Positions 1-8,342 of a stretch of DNA of 10,241 nt are shown here, piece after piece. Made by a program: the position numbers and the translations under genes. The notes below the pieces were generated by a model. It ran no database searches. It was given only the letters and a program-made list of their open reading frames with translations, and was not told where the DNA came from. Location: NCBI GenBank assembly GCA_019232735.1, contig JAFANL010000115.1, positions 1 through 10,241 of the forward strand. Reading direction: 5' to 3'. Numbering within the stretch: the first letter of the stretch is position 1; each line of letters begins with the position of its first letter. Source of the stretch: Aquitalea sp. GTDB taxonomy: Bacteria; Pseudomonadota; Gammaproteobacteria; Burkholderiales; Chromobacteriaceae.

Positions 1-6
1 ATTCAT
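1..6 (-). CDS. Possible start of next dcw gene (ftsW expected), only two codons visible
   Basis: The murD stop codon TGA (complement of 3-5) is overlapped by an ATG (complement of 4-6), giving an ATGA junction like several others in this cluster. An AAGGCAGG stretch lies about 6 nt upstream of this ATG and could serve as a ribosome binding site. In most proteobacterial dcw clusters the gene after murD is ftsW, the septal glycosyltransferase that works with FtsI. Only Met-Asn can be read here, so the identity is inferred from gene order alone. Confidence 0.4.
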
Positions 7-1397
7 GGCTGACCTGCCTTGGCCGCACCGGCCTTGATGTCCTGCACGGTATCAATGAATACCTGGGCGCGATGGGCGTAATTGCGGAACATGTCCAGGC
101 TGGCGCAAGCCGGGGACAGCAGCACCACATCACCCGGCTGGGCCAGCTGGGCGGCGGCACGGGTAGCCTCTTCCAGCGTGGCGCAATCCTGCAGCGGCAC
201 GCCGCTGTTGGCCAGTGCGGCACGGATGCGACCGGCATCACGGCCAATCAACAACACGGCACGGGCAATGCGCTGGCAAGCCGGCGCCAGCGGGCTGAAA
301 TCCTGTCCCTTGCCATCGCCACCGGCAATCAGTACCACCTTGCGGGTCATGCCATTGAGGGCAGCTTCGGTGGCACCGACATTGGTGCCCTTGGAATCAT
401 CAATCCAGGCGATGCCATTGAATTCGTCCACCAGCTCCACGCGGTGCGCCAGACCTTCGAAGCTCTGCAAGCCCTGCAACAGGGCCACGCGGTCCAGCCC
501 GATGCTGTCGCACAAGGCCAGTGCAGCCAGGGCATTGGCCGCATTGTGCAGGCCCTGCAATTGCAGCTTGCCCTGCGGCAACACGGCTTCGCCCTGCGCG
601 CTCAGCCAGTATTCGCCTTGCTGCTGGCTCAGGCTGTATTCCACCGGCTGCTTGAGCGAGAACCACTTCACCACATGGCCGGGGCGCACCATGGCCGGGG
701 CCAGGATGTCGTCACGATTCAGTACTTGCACGCCCAGACCATTGAACACGGCGGTTTTGGCGTGGGCGTAATCCAGCAGATCGTTGTAGCGATCCAGGTG
801 GTCTTCGGAGATATTCAGCACCGTGGCGGCATCCGCCGCCAGGCTGGTGGTGGTTTCCAGCTGGAAGCTGGACAGTTCCAGCACCCACACGTCGGGCTGC
901 GTGCCGGATTGTTCGCGTTCCAGCAGGGCTTCCAGCACCGCCAGGCCGATATTACCGGCCACGATGGTATCCAGCCCGGCGCTCTGGCACAGATGGCCGA
1001 CCAGGCTGGTGACGGTGGTCTTGCCATTAGAGCCGGTGATGGCAATCACCTTGCTGCTCTTCCCTTGACTGGCATGGCCCTTGATCGCACGCGCCAGCAG
1101 TTCGACATCGCCCACTACTTCGCCACCGGCACCGCGGAAGGCAGCCACGGCGGGGTGCTTCAGCGGCACACCGGGGCTGAGCACCAGCATGTCGACACCG
1201 GCAAAGGTGGTGGCATCAAAAGCCCCGACGCGCAGTTCGGCAGCCGGCACCAGGCGCTGCAGCTCGGCCACGCGCTCGGGCGCGGGCTTGCTGTCGGCCA
1301 CCACAACGCGCGCACCATGGGCCGCCAGATAGCGCGCGGCAGCCAGCCCCGAGCCTCCCAGCCCCACTACCGCGATGTGACGATCAGCAAAGTCCAT
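3..1397 (-). CDS. murD: UDP-N-acetylmuramoyl-L-alanine--D-glutamate ligase MurD
   Basis: Cytoplasmic ATP-dependent ligase that adds D-glutamate to UDP-MurNAc-L-Ala, the second amino acid step of peptidoglycan precursor synthesis. The 464-residue protein has the three Mur ligase domains. The N-terminal UDP-binding fold carries VVGLGGSG (about 10-17). The central ATPase has the P-loop TGSNGKTT (121-128), the ELSSFQL segment (174-180), NISEDHLDRY (195-204) and a Lys near 214 in the place of the carbamylated lysine of the family. The C-terminal domain has DDSKGTN (333-339), AGGDGKG (358-364) and LSPACASLDMF (427-437). It is about 25 residues longer than E. coli MurD (438). The start is ATG, 12 nt after the mraY stop, with AAGGG as ribosome binding site. 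The stop overlaps a following ATG. No key residue appears to be missing. Confidence 0.97.
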   Translation of the reverse strand: MDFADRHIAVVGLGGSGLAAARYLAAHGARVVVADSKPAPERVAELQRLVPAAELRVGAFDATTFAGVDMLVLSPGVPLKHPAVAAFRGAGGEVVGDVELLARAIKGHASQGKSSKVIAITGSNGKTTVTSLVGHLCQSAGLDTIVAGNIGLAVLEALLEREQSGTQPDVWVLELSSFQLETTTSLAADAATVLNISEDHLDRYNDLLDYAHAKTAVFNGLGVQVLNRDDILAPAMVRPGHVVKWFSLKQPVEYSLSQQQGEYWLSAQGEAVLPQGKLQLQGLHNAANALAALALCDSIGLDRVALLQGLQSFEGLAHRVELVDEFNGIAWIDDSKGTNVGATEAALNGMTRKVVLIAGGDGKGQDFSPLAPACQRIARAVLLIGRDAGRIRAALANSGVPLQDCATLEEATRAAAQLAQPGDVVLLSPACASLDMFRNYAHRAQVFIDTVQDIKAGAAKAGQP

Positions 1398-1409
1398 GAG
1401 CCCTTGTCC

Positions 1410-2495
1410 TTAACGCAATTTCAATGAAGCCAGGCCAGCCAGCACCAGCATCATGGTGACGATCCAGAAACGCACTACCACCTGGGTTTCCTTCCAGCCC
1501 TTCAGTTCATAGTGGTGATGCAGCGGTGCCATGCGGAACACGCGCTTGCCGGTGAGCTTGAACGAAGCCACCTGGATCATCACCGACAGTGCTTCCACCA
1601 CGAACAGGCCGCCCATGATGAACAGCACGATTTCCTGACGCACGATGACCGCCACGGTGCCCAGCGCCGCACCCAGTGCCAGCGCGCCCACATCGCCCAT
1701 GAACACCTGGGCCGGATAGGCGTTGAACCACAGGAAGCCCAGACAGGAACCGCAGATGGCCGCGCAGAACACCACCACCTCGTGGGCACCGGGAATGAAG
1801 GGCAGACCCAGATAGCGGGAAAACACCACGTGGCCGGCCACATAGGCAAAGATGGACAGGCCGGAGGCCACCATCACCACCGGCAGCGCGGCCAGGCCGT
1901 CCAGACCGTCGGTCAGGTTGACCGCATTGGAAGTGCCGACAATCACCAGATAGGTCAGCACGCAAAAGCCCACCACACCCAGCGGATAGGCCACGGTCTT
2001 GAAGAAGGGCACGATGAATTCGGTCGACGCCGGCAGTTTGGCGGTGGCGATCAGGAAGATGCCGGCGGCAATGGCAATGGTGGATTGCCAGGCCATCTTG
2101 AACTTGGCCGACACCCCTTTCGGGTCCTTGTACACCACCTTGCGCCAGTCGTCGTAAAAGCCCAGCGCACCAGTGCCCAGCATCACCGCCAGCAGCAACC
2201 AGACGTACTTGTTGGACAGATCAGCCCACAGCAAGGTGGTGATGGTGATGGACAGCATGATCAGCGAGCCACCCATGGTCGGCGTACCGGCCTTGACCAG
2301 ATGGCTTTGCGGGCCGTCATTACGCACGGCCTGGCCTACTTTCAGTTCGGTCAGCTTGCGAATCACCCACGGCCCCATCAGCAGCGAGATGGTCAGCGAA
2401 GTCAGCGCCGCCATCACCGCCCGCAGGGTGACGTAGTAGACAACGTTAAAGGTTCGGATATGAGAACCCAGCAATTCGGCTAGCCAGAGCAGCAC
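1410..2495 (-). CDS. mraY: Phospho-N-acetylmuramoyl-pentapeptide-transferase MraY
   Basis: Inner-membrane enzyme that transfers phospho-MurNAc-pentapeptide from UDP onto undecaprenyl phosphate to make lipid I, the first membrane step of peptidoglycan synthesis. The protein is 361 residues (E. coli 360) and strongly hydrophobic, consistent with the ten-helix fold. Family motifs are all present: the Asp pair in FYDDWRK (113-119), NAVNLTDGLDGL (190-201), FMGDVGALALG (265-275) and the His triplet in PLHHHYE (324-330). The start is GTG (complement of 2493-2495), one base after the murF TAA, with GGGAG 6 nt upstream lying inside the end of murF. The junction suggests translational coupling to murF. 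The N-terminal sequence LLWLAELL fits the usual MraY start, so GTG is preferred over any internal codon. Confidence 0.97.
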   Translation of the reverse strand: MLLWLAELLGSHIRTFNVVYYVTLRAVMAALTSLTISLLMGPWVIRKLTELKVGQAVRNDGPQSHLVKAGTPTMGGSLIMLSITITTLLWADLSNKYVWLLLAVMLGTGALGFYDDWRKVVYKDPKGVSAKFKMAWQSTIAIAAGIFLIATAKLPASTEFIVPFFKTVAYPLGVVGFCVLTYLVIVGTSNAVNLTDGLDGLAALPVVMVASGLSIFAYVAGHVVFSRYLGLPFIPGAHEVVVFCAAICGSCLGFLWFNAYPAQVFMGDVGALALGAALGTVAVIVRQEIVLFIMGGLFVVEALSVMIQVASFKLTGKRVFRMAPLHHHYELKGWKETQVVVRFWIVTMMLVLAGLASLKLR

Positions 2496-2496
2496 C

Positions 2497-3873
2497 TTAC
2501 ACTCCCTCTTCTTGTTGTTTTGCGGTCGTCAGGTGTTCCACCACCCGTTCCATACGCATGAAACGCGAGCCCTTCACCAATACCGAAGTACCCGCTTGCA
2601 AATTGGCGTCCAGCCAGCTGGCCAGCGCCGCGAAATCATCAAAGCTGTGGGCACCCTCACCATAGGCCGCAGCGGCATGGCGGCTGAGTTCGCCCAGCGT
2701 CAGCAGTTGCGCAATGCCGCGCTGGCGGGCGTGTTCGCCCACCTCGCGGTGCAGTTGTGCAGCGGCATCGCCCAGTTCGCCGATATCCCCCATCACGAAG
2801 CAGTGCGGGGCAGGCAGGCGGGCCAGTACATCGATACCGGCCTTCATCGAATCCGGATTGGCGTTGTAACTGTCGTCGATCACCACGCCACCATGGCGGC
2901 CAGCCTTCTGTTGCAGACGACCCTTGGCATTGCCGAATGCAGCCAGCCCGGCAGCAATGGCGGCCAGCGGTACGTCCAGCGCCAGTGCAATGGCCGCGGC
3001 GGCCAGCGCATTGCGCACATTGTGTTCACCCGGTGCCGGCAGGCTGATGACCTGCTCGCCCTGCGGGCTGCACAGGATGAAGCTGCTATCCAGCGCCTGC
3101 AGGCTGATGTCACGCGCGCGGATGTCAGCAGGCTGCTGCAAGCCGAAGCTGCACACGCGGTGCGAACCCGCCGCCGCACGGAACAGCGCCACATTGGCGT
3201 CGTCGGCATTGACGATGGCCACGCCGTCTTGCGGCAGTCCCTGGAAGATCTCGGCCTTGGCACGGGCCACGTCGGCGGTATCGGCAAAATGGCCAAAATG
3301 CGCGCGCATGGCATTGTTGACCAGTGCCACTTGCGGACGGGCCAACCCGGTCAGATAACTCAGCTCGCCGTGATGGTTCATGCCCATTTCCAGCACCGCG
3401 TAGCGATGCGCAGGCGTAAGGCCCAACAGGGTCAGCGGCAGGCCGATGTCGTTGTTGAAATTGCCGGCAGTGGCATGCACGGCAGCAGCGCCGGCATGGG
3501 CCTTGAGAATGGCCGTGACCATTTCCTTGACCGTAGTCTTGCCATTGGAGCCGGTAATGCCGATATGCACGGCGGGCTGCAAGGCGGCCCAGCCGGCAGC
3601 CAGTCGGCCCAAAGCCAGCCGGGTGTCGTCGACACGGATCAGACTGGCGTTTTCCAGTACGAAATCGTCTGCCACCAGCGCGGCCAGCGCGCCACGTGCC
3701 AACACGTCGGCCACAAAATCGTGGGCATCAAAACGCTCACCCTTGAGCGCGACAAACAGGTCGCCCGGCTGCACGGCACGGCTGTCGGTGACCACGCGGG
3801 CCAGACGTGCCTGCCCGTCGCCACCCGTCAGGATGCCGCTGGCCAGTTGTGCCGCCTGCTGCAGGGTCATCAT
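2497..3873 (-). CDS. murF: UDP-N-acetylmuramoyl-tripeptide--D-alanyl-D-alanine ligase MurF
   Basis: Cytoplasmic ATP-dependent ligase that adds the D-Ala-D-Ala dipeptide to UDP-MurNAc-tripeptide, finishing the soluble precursor used by MraY. The protein has 458 residues (E. coli 452). Visible motifs are VTDSR (28-32) in the N-terminal substrate-binding domain, the P-loop TGSNGKTT (107-114), NFNNDIGLP (138-146), EMGMNHHGE (162-170), AKAEIF (205-210) near the expected modified lysine, DDSYNANPDSM (333-343) and a C-terminal VKGSRFMRME (433-442). The first ATG makes an ATGA overlap with the murE stop, with GGGGAG 7 nt upstream. A second ATG directly follows (complement of 3868-3870) and would make a TGATG junction, so the start is uncertain by one codon. 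Confidence 0.97.
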   Translation of the reverse strand: MMTLQQAAQLASGILTGGDGQARLARVVTDSRAVQPGDLFVALKGERFDAHDFVADVLARGALAALVADDFVLENASLIRVDDTRLALGRLAAGWAALQPAVHIGITGSNGKTTVKEMVTAILKAHAGAAAVHATAGNFNNDIGLPLTLLGLTPAHRYAVLEMGMNHHGELSYLTGLARPQVALVNNAMRAHFGHFADTADVARAKAEIFQGLPQDGVAIVNADDANVALFRAAAGSHRVCSFGLQQPADIRARDISLQALDSSFILCSPQGEQVISLPAPGEHNVRNALAAAAIALALDVPLAAIAAGLAAFGNAKGRLQQKAGRHGGVVIDDSYNANPDSMKAGIDVLARLPAPHCFVMGDIGELGDAAAQLHREVGEHARQRGIAQLLTLGELSRHAAAAYGEGAHSFDDFAALASWLDANLQAGTSVLVKGSRFMRMERVVEHLTTAKQQEEGV

Positions 3874-5348
3874 GCCCGGTCTCCCCAGGCAGTCAGCGCC
3901 TCTTCGGCAATGCGGAAATCGGAGAACGGGTGCTTGACCCCGGCGATGTCCTGATATTCCTCGTGGCCCTTGCCGGCAATCAGCACGATATCGCCCGCCT
4001 CGGCGCGGCTCACCGCCCAGTGAATGGCGGCCGTGCGGTCCAGCTCGACATGGCCGGGATGGCTCATGCCGGCCAGGATGTTGGCGACGATGGTTTGCGG
4101 ATTTTCGGTACGCGGATTGTCGCTGGTGACCACGGCCACATCGGCAATGCGCTCGGCAATTTCACCCATCATCGGGCGCTTGCCCGGATCACGGTCGCCA
4201 CCGCAACCGAAGACGCAGTAGAGCTTGCTGCCGGCCGGGCGGATTTCCGCCAATGTGGCCAAGGCCTTTTCCAATGCATCCGGGGTGTGGGCGTAGTCGA
4301 TGACCACCAGCGGTTCGTGACTGCCACCCATGCTCTGCATGCGGCCACGGGCCGGCTGGATGCGCGCCAGTACGGCGGCGGCATCGGCCAGGCTGATGCC
4401 GTTGACGCACAGTGTGGCCAGACAGGCCAGCAGATTGCTGGCATTAAAGCGGCCCACCAGGCCGGTGCGTACTTCCACCTCGCCCCACGGCGTGGTGACC
4501 TGCAGCTGCAGGCCATCCAGATTGGCACTCAGGCTGAGCGGGCGCACATCGCCCTGCGTCAGGCCATAGCTGATCACCCGGGTCTGGCTGGCGTCGATGT
4601 CCTGCACCAGCTGACGGCCAAAGGCGTCATCCACATTGATGACGGCGTGTTTGAGACCTTCCCAGTGGAACAGCTTGGCCTTGGCAGCACCGTATTGTTC
4701 CATGCTGCCGTGATAGTCCAGATGATCACGGGTCAGATTGGTGAACACCGCCGTGGCAAAACTGGCGCCATTGACACGCGACTGGTCCAGACCATGGCTG
4801 GACACCTCCATGGTCACCACATGGGCACCCTGGCGGCGGTATTCGGCCAGTTTCTGCTGCACGGTCACCGGGTCCGGCGTGGTGTGGGTGGTCTGGGTCA
4901 GTTCGCCATAAAAGCCGTTACCCACGGTGCCGATCAGTGCTGCTTTCTGCCCCAGCAGGGTGAAGGCCTGGGCCAGCCAGTGCGAGATGGAAGTCTTGCC
5001 ATTGGTGCCGGTAATGCCGATCACCGTCATGGCCTGGCTGGGCAGGCCATAGACATGGGCCGCCACCATGCCGGCGCGTTCGCGCAAGGCCGGTACCGGC
5101 AGATTAGGCAGCACCCAGGCCGGATTCCAGGCAAAGCCATCGGCCGGGTCCCACAACACCGCGGCCGCGCCCTTTTCCAACGCGGAGGGAATGAAGTCGC
5201 GGCCATCGGCGTATTCGCCACGGCAGGCCAGGAAGACATCGCCGGGCAACACGCGGCGGCTGTCAGCTTCGACCCGTTTGATGGGGAAGCCCAGCTGGTT
5301 CAGTTCTGCCGGATCCCAGTCCGGCAAGCTTGTCAGGCGACTTTTCAT
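3870..5348 (-). CDS. murE: UDP-N-acetylmuramoyl-tripeptide synthetase MurE, probably meso-diaminopimelate-adding
   Basis: Cytoplasmic ATP-dependent ligase that adds the third residue to UDP-MurNAc-L-Ala-D-Glu. The DNPR signature (410-413, followed by TENP) is the motif linked to meso-diaminopimelate specificity in Gram-negative MurE. Other motifs are EADSR (27-31), the P-loop TGTNGKTS (113-120), TTHTTPDP (153-160), EVSSHGLDQSR (181-191), TNLTRDHLDYHG (203-214), a Lys near 223 for carbamylation, and DYAHTPDALEKAL (351-363). I chose the ATG at the complement of 5346-5348, giving 492 residues. Its N-terminus M-x-S-x-L-T-x-L resembles Neisseria MurE as I remember it. An in-frame TTG at 5361-5363 would add five residues and overlap the ftsI stop as TTGA. 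Neither start has a strong ribosome binding site. The gene lies 11 nt after ftsI and overlaps murF by 4 bp. Confidence 0.96.
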   Translation of the reverse strand: MKSRLTSLPDWDPAELNQLGFPIKRVEADSRRVLPGDVFLACRGEYADGRDFIPSALEKGAAAVLWDPADGFAWNPAWVLPNLPVPALRERAGMVAAHVYGLPSQAMTVIGITGTNGKTSISHWLAQAFTLLGQKAALIGTVGNGFYGELTQTTHTTPDPVTVQQKLAEYRRQGAHVVTMEVSSHGLDQSRVNGASFATAVFTNLTRDHLDYHGSMEQYGAAKAKLFHWEGLKHAVINVDDAFGRQLVQDIDASQTRVISYGLTQGDVRPLSLSANLDGLQLQVTTPWGEVEVRTGLVGRFNASNLLACLATLCVNGISLADAAAVLARIQPARGRMQSMGGSHEPLVVIDYAHTPDALEKALATLAEIRPAGSKLYCVFGCGGDRDPGKRPMMGEIAERIADVAVVTSDNPRTENPQTIVANILAGMSHPGHVELDRTAAIHWAVSRAEAGDIVLIAGKGHEEYQDIAGVKHPFSDFRIAEEALTAWGDRA

Positions 5349-5359
5349 GTTCTGTTTCT

Positions 5360-7111
5360 TCAAAAATCCGCAGGGACCGGGGTCGAATCCGGCAGCAAGC
5401 TGTTATTGGACGGTTCGTCCGGCTGCACATTCAGCACGCGTAGCGCGCCGCCAGCCACCTGGGAAAACACCGGTGCGGAAATGGCACCGCCGTAGTATTT
5501 GCCGGCCGTGGGTTCGTCGATCATCACGGCCACAATCAATTTGGGGTTCTTGCCCGGCGCAAAGCCCATGAACAGCGCGCGGTGCTTGTTGGCCACATAG
5601 GTACGCCCTTCCAGCTTGCGCGCGGTACCGCTCTTGCCACCGATGCTGTAGCCGATGATGCGGCCGCCTACGGCACCGCCGCCGGGCTCACTGTTGGCAA
5701 CCAGCAGGTCATGCATCTCATGCGCGGTTTTCTCGCTCAGCACGCGCTTGCCCGGCATCGGGTTGCTGGTCTTGTACAGCGAGATCGGCAGCATCACGCC
5801 ATCATTGGTAAAAATGGTATAAGCCCGCGCCATCTGGAGCAGGCTGACGGACACGCCGTAACCGAAAGACATGGTGGCCTGTTCGATGGGCCGCCAGCTC
5901 TTCCAGTCGCGCAGGCGACCGGAAGCCTCACCAGGGAAGCCGGTATTGGGCGGACGGCCAAAGCCCAGCGAGTCGTAATAAGTCCAGAAATCCTGCGGCG
6001 AACTGAGCAGCGCCAGTTTGCTGGTACCGACGTTGGACGATTTCTGAATGATGCCCAGGATGTTCAGGCTGGGCTGGGCCGAGACGTCGCGAATGGTGGC
6101 CGGGCCGATCATGTAGCTGTGCGTGTCCAGTACGGTATTGACGTTGGCCTTGCCGTGCTCCAGCGCCAGCGAGATGGACAGCGGCTTCATGGTGGAGCCG
6201 GGCTCGAACAAGTCGATCACCGCGCGGTTGCGCAGCATTTCCGGCGTGGTGCCGGTGCGGTTGTTGGGGTTGAACGAGGGGTAATTGGCCAGCGCCAGCA
6301 GCTCGCCGGTCTTGGCATCCAGCACCACCACACTGCCGGCCTTGGCCTTGTTCTCTTCCACCGCGGCCTTGATTTCACGGTAAGCCAGGTACTGGATACG
6401 GTGATCCACCGCCAGCGCCAGGGTCTGGCCGTCCTTGGGCGGCTCGATGGCGGCAACGTCTTCGATGATGTGGCCACGACGGTCCTTGATCACCACGCGG
6501 CGACCATCCTTGCCGGACAGCATTTTTTCACGCGCCAGCTCCACCCCTTCCTGGCCCTTGCCGTCCACACCGGTAAATCCAATGATGTGGGAGATGATTT
6601 CGCCGGCCGGGTAGAAACGACGGTATTCCTGCTGTTTGGCAATGCCGGGCACACCCAGCGCCATCACTTTTTCCGCTACTTCCGGATTGATCTGACGCTT
6701 GATGTAGACAAATTCCTTCTTGCGGTCGGACAGCTTGGCGGCCAGTTCTTCCGGCGACATGTCCAGCAAGGCCCCCAGCTCGCGCAGTTTGGCCGGCGGC
6801 ACCGGCTCCATGTCGGCCGGACTGGCCCAGATGGTCTGCACCGGCGAGCTGATGGCCAGCGGTTCGCCGCTGCGGTCGGTAATCACCCCGCGGTTGGCTT
6901 CCAGTGTCATGGCACGGCGGAAACGTGCCTCGCCCTGGCCTTGCAGGAAGTTCTGCTGCACCACTTGCAGGTAAATGGCACGGCCGATCAGCGCCAGGAA
7001 CAGCATGCCCAGCATCACCAGCACAAAACGCACACGTCCTGCCGTCATCTTGAGGGCAGGACTGGCGTCGGCGGAGCGCTCGCGCTGGTTGGCGGAATAG
7101 CTGGTGCGCAT
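5360..7111 (-). CDS. ftsI: Septal peptidoglycan transpeptidase FtsI (PBP3, class B penicillin-binding protein)
   Basis: Inner-membrane protein with a periplasmic DD-transpeptidase domain that cross-links septal peptidoglycan together with FtsW; a target of beta-lactams. In Neisseria the orthologue is called penA. The protein has 583 residues (E. coli 588). A short cytoplasmic tail is followed by one membrane segment (about 28-49). The pedestal domain starts with NRGVITDRSGEPLA (73-86). The transpeptidase domain carries the catalytic STMK (Ser306-Lys309), SSN (358-360) and KSGT (493-496), at almost the same positions as in E. coli. The third motif is KSG instead of KTG, as also seen in Pseudomonas PBP3, so I take it as a normal variant. 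The start ATG shares one base with the ftsL stop (TGATG), with GGAGG 6 nt upstream. The C-terminal tail after about 560 is Pro/Ser/Asn-rich. Confidence 0.97.
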   Translation of the reverse strand: MRTSYSANQRERSADASPALKMTAGRVRFVLVMLGMLFLALIGRAIYLQVVQQNFLQGQGEARFRRAMTLEANRGVITDRSGEPLAISSPVQTIWASPADMEPVPPAKLRELGALLDMSPEELAAKLSDRKKEFVYIKRQINPEVAEKVMALGVPGIAKQQEYRRFYPAGEIISHIIGFTGVDGKGQEGVELAREKMLSGKDGRRVVIKDRRGHIIEDVAAIEPPKDGQTLALAVDHRIQYLAYREIKAAVEENKAKAGSVVVLDAKTGELLALANYPSFNPNNRTGTTPEMLRNRAVIDLFEPGSTMKPLSISLALEHGKANVNTVLDTHSYMIGPATIRDVSAQPSLNILGIIQKSSNVGTSKLALLSSPQDFWTYYDSLGFGRPPNTGFPGEASGRLRDWKSWRPIEQATMSFGYGVSVSLLQMARAYTIFTNDGVMLPISLYKTSNPMPGKRVLSEKTAHEMHDLLVANSEPGGGAVGGRIIGYSIGGKSGTARKLEGRTYVANKHRALFMGFAPGKNPKLIVAVMIDEPTAGKYYGGAISAPVFSQVAGGALRVLNVQPDEPSNNSLLPDSTPVPADF

Positions 7112-7383
7112 CAGGCACCTCCCCGCGCGGACACCACCTGGATCTGGCGTGGATCCGGTGTGTGCATGCCCAGCCGCGTGCTGGCGGCCTTTTCGATCAC
7201 GGCATGGGCGCCCCAGGTGCTCTGCTCCAGTTGCAGCTGACCATATTCCACTTCCAGTTGCTGGGCGGATTTGGTTTCTTTCTGCAAGTCGCTATAGAGC
7301 TTGCGCGATACGTGCTGCGAGGTGACCACCGACCAGGCGGACACCACGACAAAAGCCAGCAGGATCGCACACAGGCGGTTCAT
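7111..7383 (-). CDS. ftsL: Cell division protein FtsL
   Basis: Small bitopic inner-membrane protein of the FtsQLB complex, which signals to FtsW-FtsI to start septal synthesis. With the chosen ATG (complement of 7381-7383) it has 90 residues. One membrane segment lies at about 3-21, followed by a polar helix at about 24-57 rich in Lys, Gln, Glu and Leu that fits the FtsL coiled coil. A conserved-looking end has TRLGMHTPDP (69-78). The ATG forms an ATGA overlap with the rsmH stop and has GAGG 7 nt upstream. A GTG six codons earlier (complement of 7399-7401) is in frame but would put charged residues before the helix and lies deeper inside rsmH, so I reject it. FtsL sequences diverge strongly; the call rests on size, topology and position between rsmH and ftsI. 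Confidence 0.93.
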   Translation of the reverse strand: MNRLCAILLAFVVVSAWSVVTSQHVSRKLYSDLQKETKSAQQLEVEYGQLQLEQSTWGAHAVIEKAASTRLGMHTPDPRQIQVVSARGGA

Positions 7384-8342
7384 GCATCCCCCTCGCGCCA
7401 CGGAGCGGCGGTGCGTTCGGCAATGCGCATGATGGCGCTGCGCGAGCGGGCGTTATCACGGACTTCCTCTTCGCTGGCGCGTACCGGCTTGCCCACGGTT
7501 TCCAGCGGGGGTTTGGCCATGTCGTCGGCACGGACCATGACCCAGCTGGGCAGCTTTTCCACACTGCTGGCATCGCGCAGGTATTGCTTGACGATACGGT
7601 CTTCCAGCGAATGGAAGCTGATAATGGCCAGACGGCCTCCCTCGGCCAGATGGCGCGCCGCCTGCGGCAGCACGGCCTTCAGCTCGTCCAGCTCACGGTT
7701 CACAAAGATCCGGATCGCTTGGAAGGTGCGCGTGGCTGGGTCCTGACCCGGTTCCCGAGTACGGACGTTTTGCCCAACGAGCAGGGCGAGCTCACGCGTG
7801 GTCTGGAGGGGAGCGAGCTCCCTTTGCGCAACAATGGCTGCTGCGATCTTGCGAGCAAACCGCTCTTCACCATAAGTCTTGATGACCTCTTTGATTTCGT
7901 CTTCTTCCGCACTGGCCAGCCACTGGGCGGCGGTAATGCCACGCGTGGTGTCCATGCGCATGTCCAGCGGCGCGTCGAAGCGGAAACTGAAACCGCGACG
8001 GCCATCATCGATCTGTGGCGAGGACACGCCCAGATCCATCAATACACCGTCCACGCTGGCCACACCCAGCCGGGCCAGTTCCTGGCCCAGTGTTTCGAAA
8101 CCGTTGTGAACGATGGTGAATCGACTATCTTCTGCCGCCAGCTTGTCAGCTTCGGCGATGGCTTCCGGATCCTTGTCAAAGGCAATCAGGCGGCCTTGCG
8201 GCCCCAGTTGCGACAGGATCAGCCGGCTGTGGCCACCGCGGCCGAAGGTGCAGTCCACGTACACGCCATCAGGCTTGATGGCGAGCGCAGCGACAGCTTC
8301 GACGAGCAGCACCGTGCGGTGCACGTACGGGGTGGAACTCAC
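7380..8342 (-). CDS. rsmH: 16S rRNA (cytosine(1402)-N(4))-methyltransferase RsmH (MraW)
   Basis: S-adenosylmethionine-dependent methyltransferase that modifies N4 of C1402 in the 16S rRNA decoding centre. With the chosen start it has 320 residues (E. coli 313). Motifs are the N-terminal YVHRTVLLVEAV (6-17), the AdoMet-binding VDCTFGRGGHS (29-39), FDKDPEAI (55-62), LMDLGVSSPQID (101-112), FDAPLDMRMD (122-131) and ISFHSLEDRIVK (241-252). The start is GTG (complement of 8340-8342), which overlaps the mraZ stop as GTGA and has GGAG about 10 nt upstream. The frame stays open 30 codons further into mraZ, but that extension does not resemble the family. Residues of roughly 150-217 use different codons from the rest of the gene (see findings). 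Confidence 0.96.
   Translation of the reverse strand: MSSTPYVHRTVLLVEAVAALAIKPDGVYVDCTFGRGGHSRLILSQLGPQGRLIAFDKDPEAIAEADKLAAEDSRFTIVHNGFETLGQELARLGVASVDGVLMDLGVSSPQIDDGRRGFSFRFDAPLDMRMDTTRGITAAQWLASAEEDEIKEVIKTYGEERFARKIAAAIVAQRELAPLQTTRELALLVGQNVRTREPGQDPATRTFQAIRIFVNRELDELKAVLPQAARHLAEGGRLAIISFHSLEDRIVKQYLRDASSVEKLPSWVMVRADDMAKPPLETVGKPVRASEEEVRDNARSRSAIMRIAERTAAPWREGDA

Noticed and set aside
5632..5643. KSG in place of KTG in the third active-site motif of FtsI
   Set aside because: The same change is found in Pseudomonas PBP3 and keeps a hydroxyl side chain, so it is a normal variant and not evidence of resistance or loss of activity.
7384..7401. Upstream GTG start for ftsL adding six residues
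   Set aside because: The ATG at 7383 has a better ribosome binding site spacing, an ATGA junction and places the membrane helix at the usual distance from the N-terminus.
7809..7822. Perfect inverted repeat GGGAGC-GA-GCTCCC inside rsmH
   Set aside because: The loop of two bases is too short for a good hairpin and the sequence is within a conserved coding region; most likely chance.
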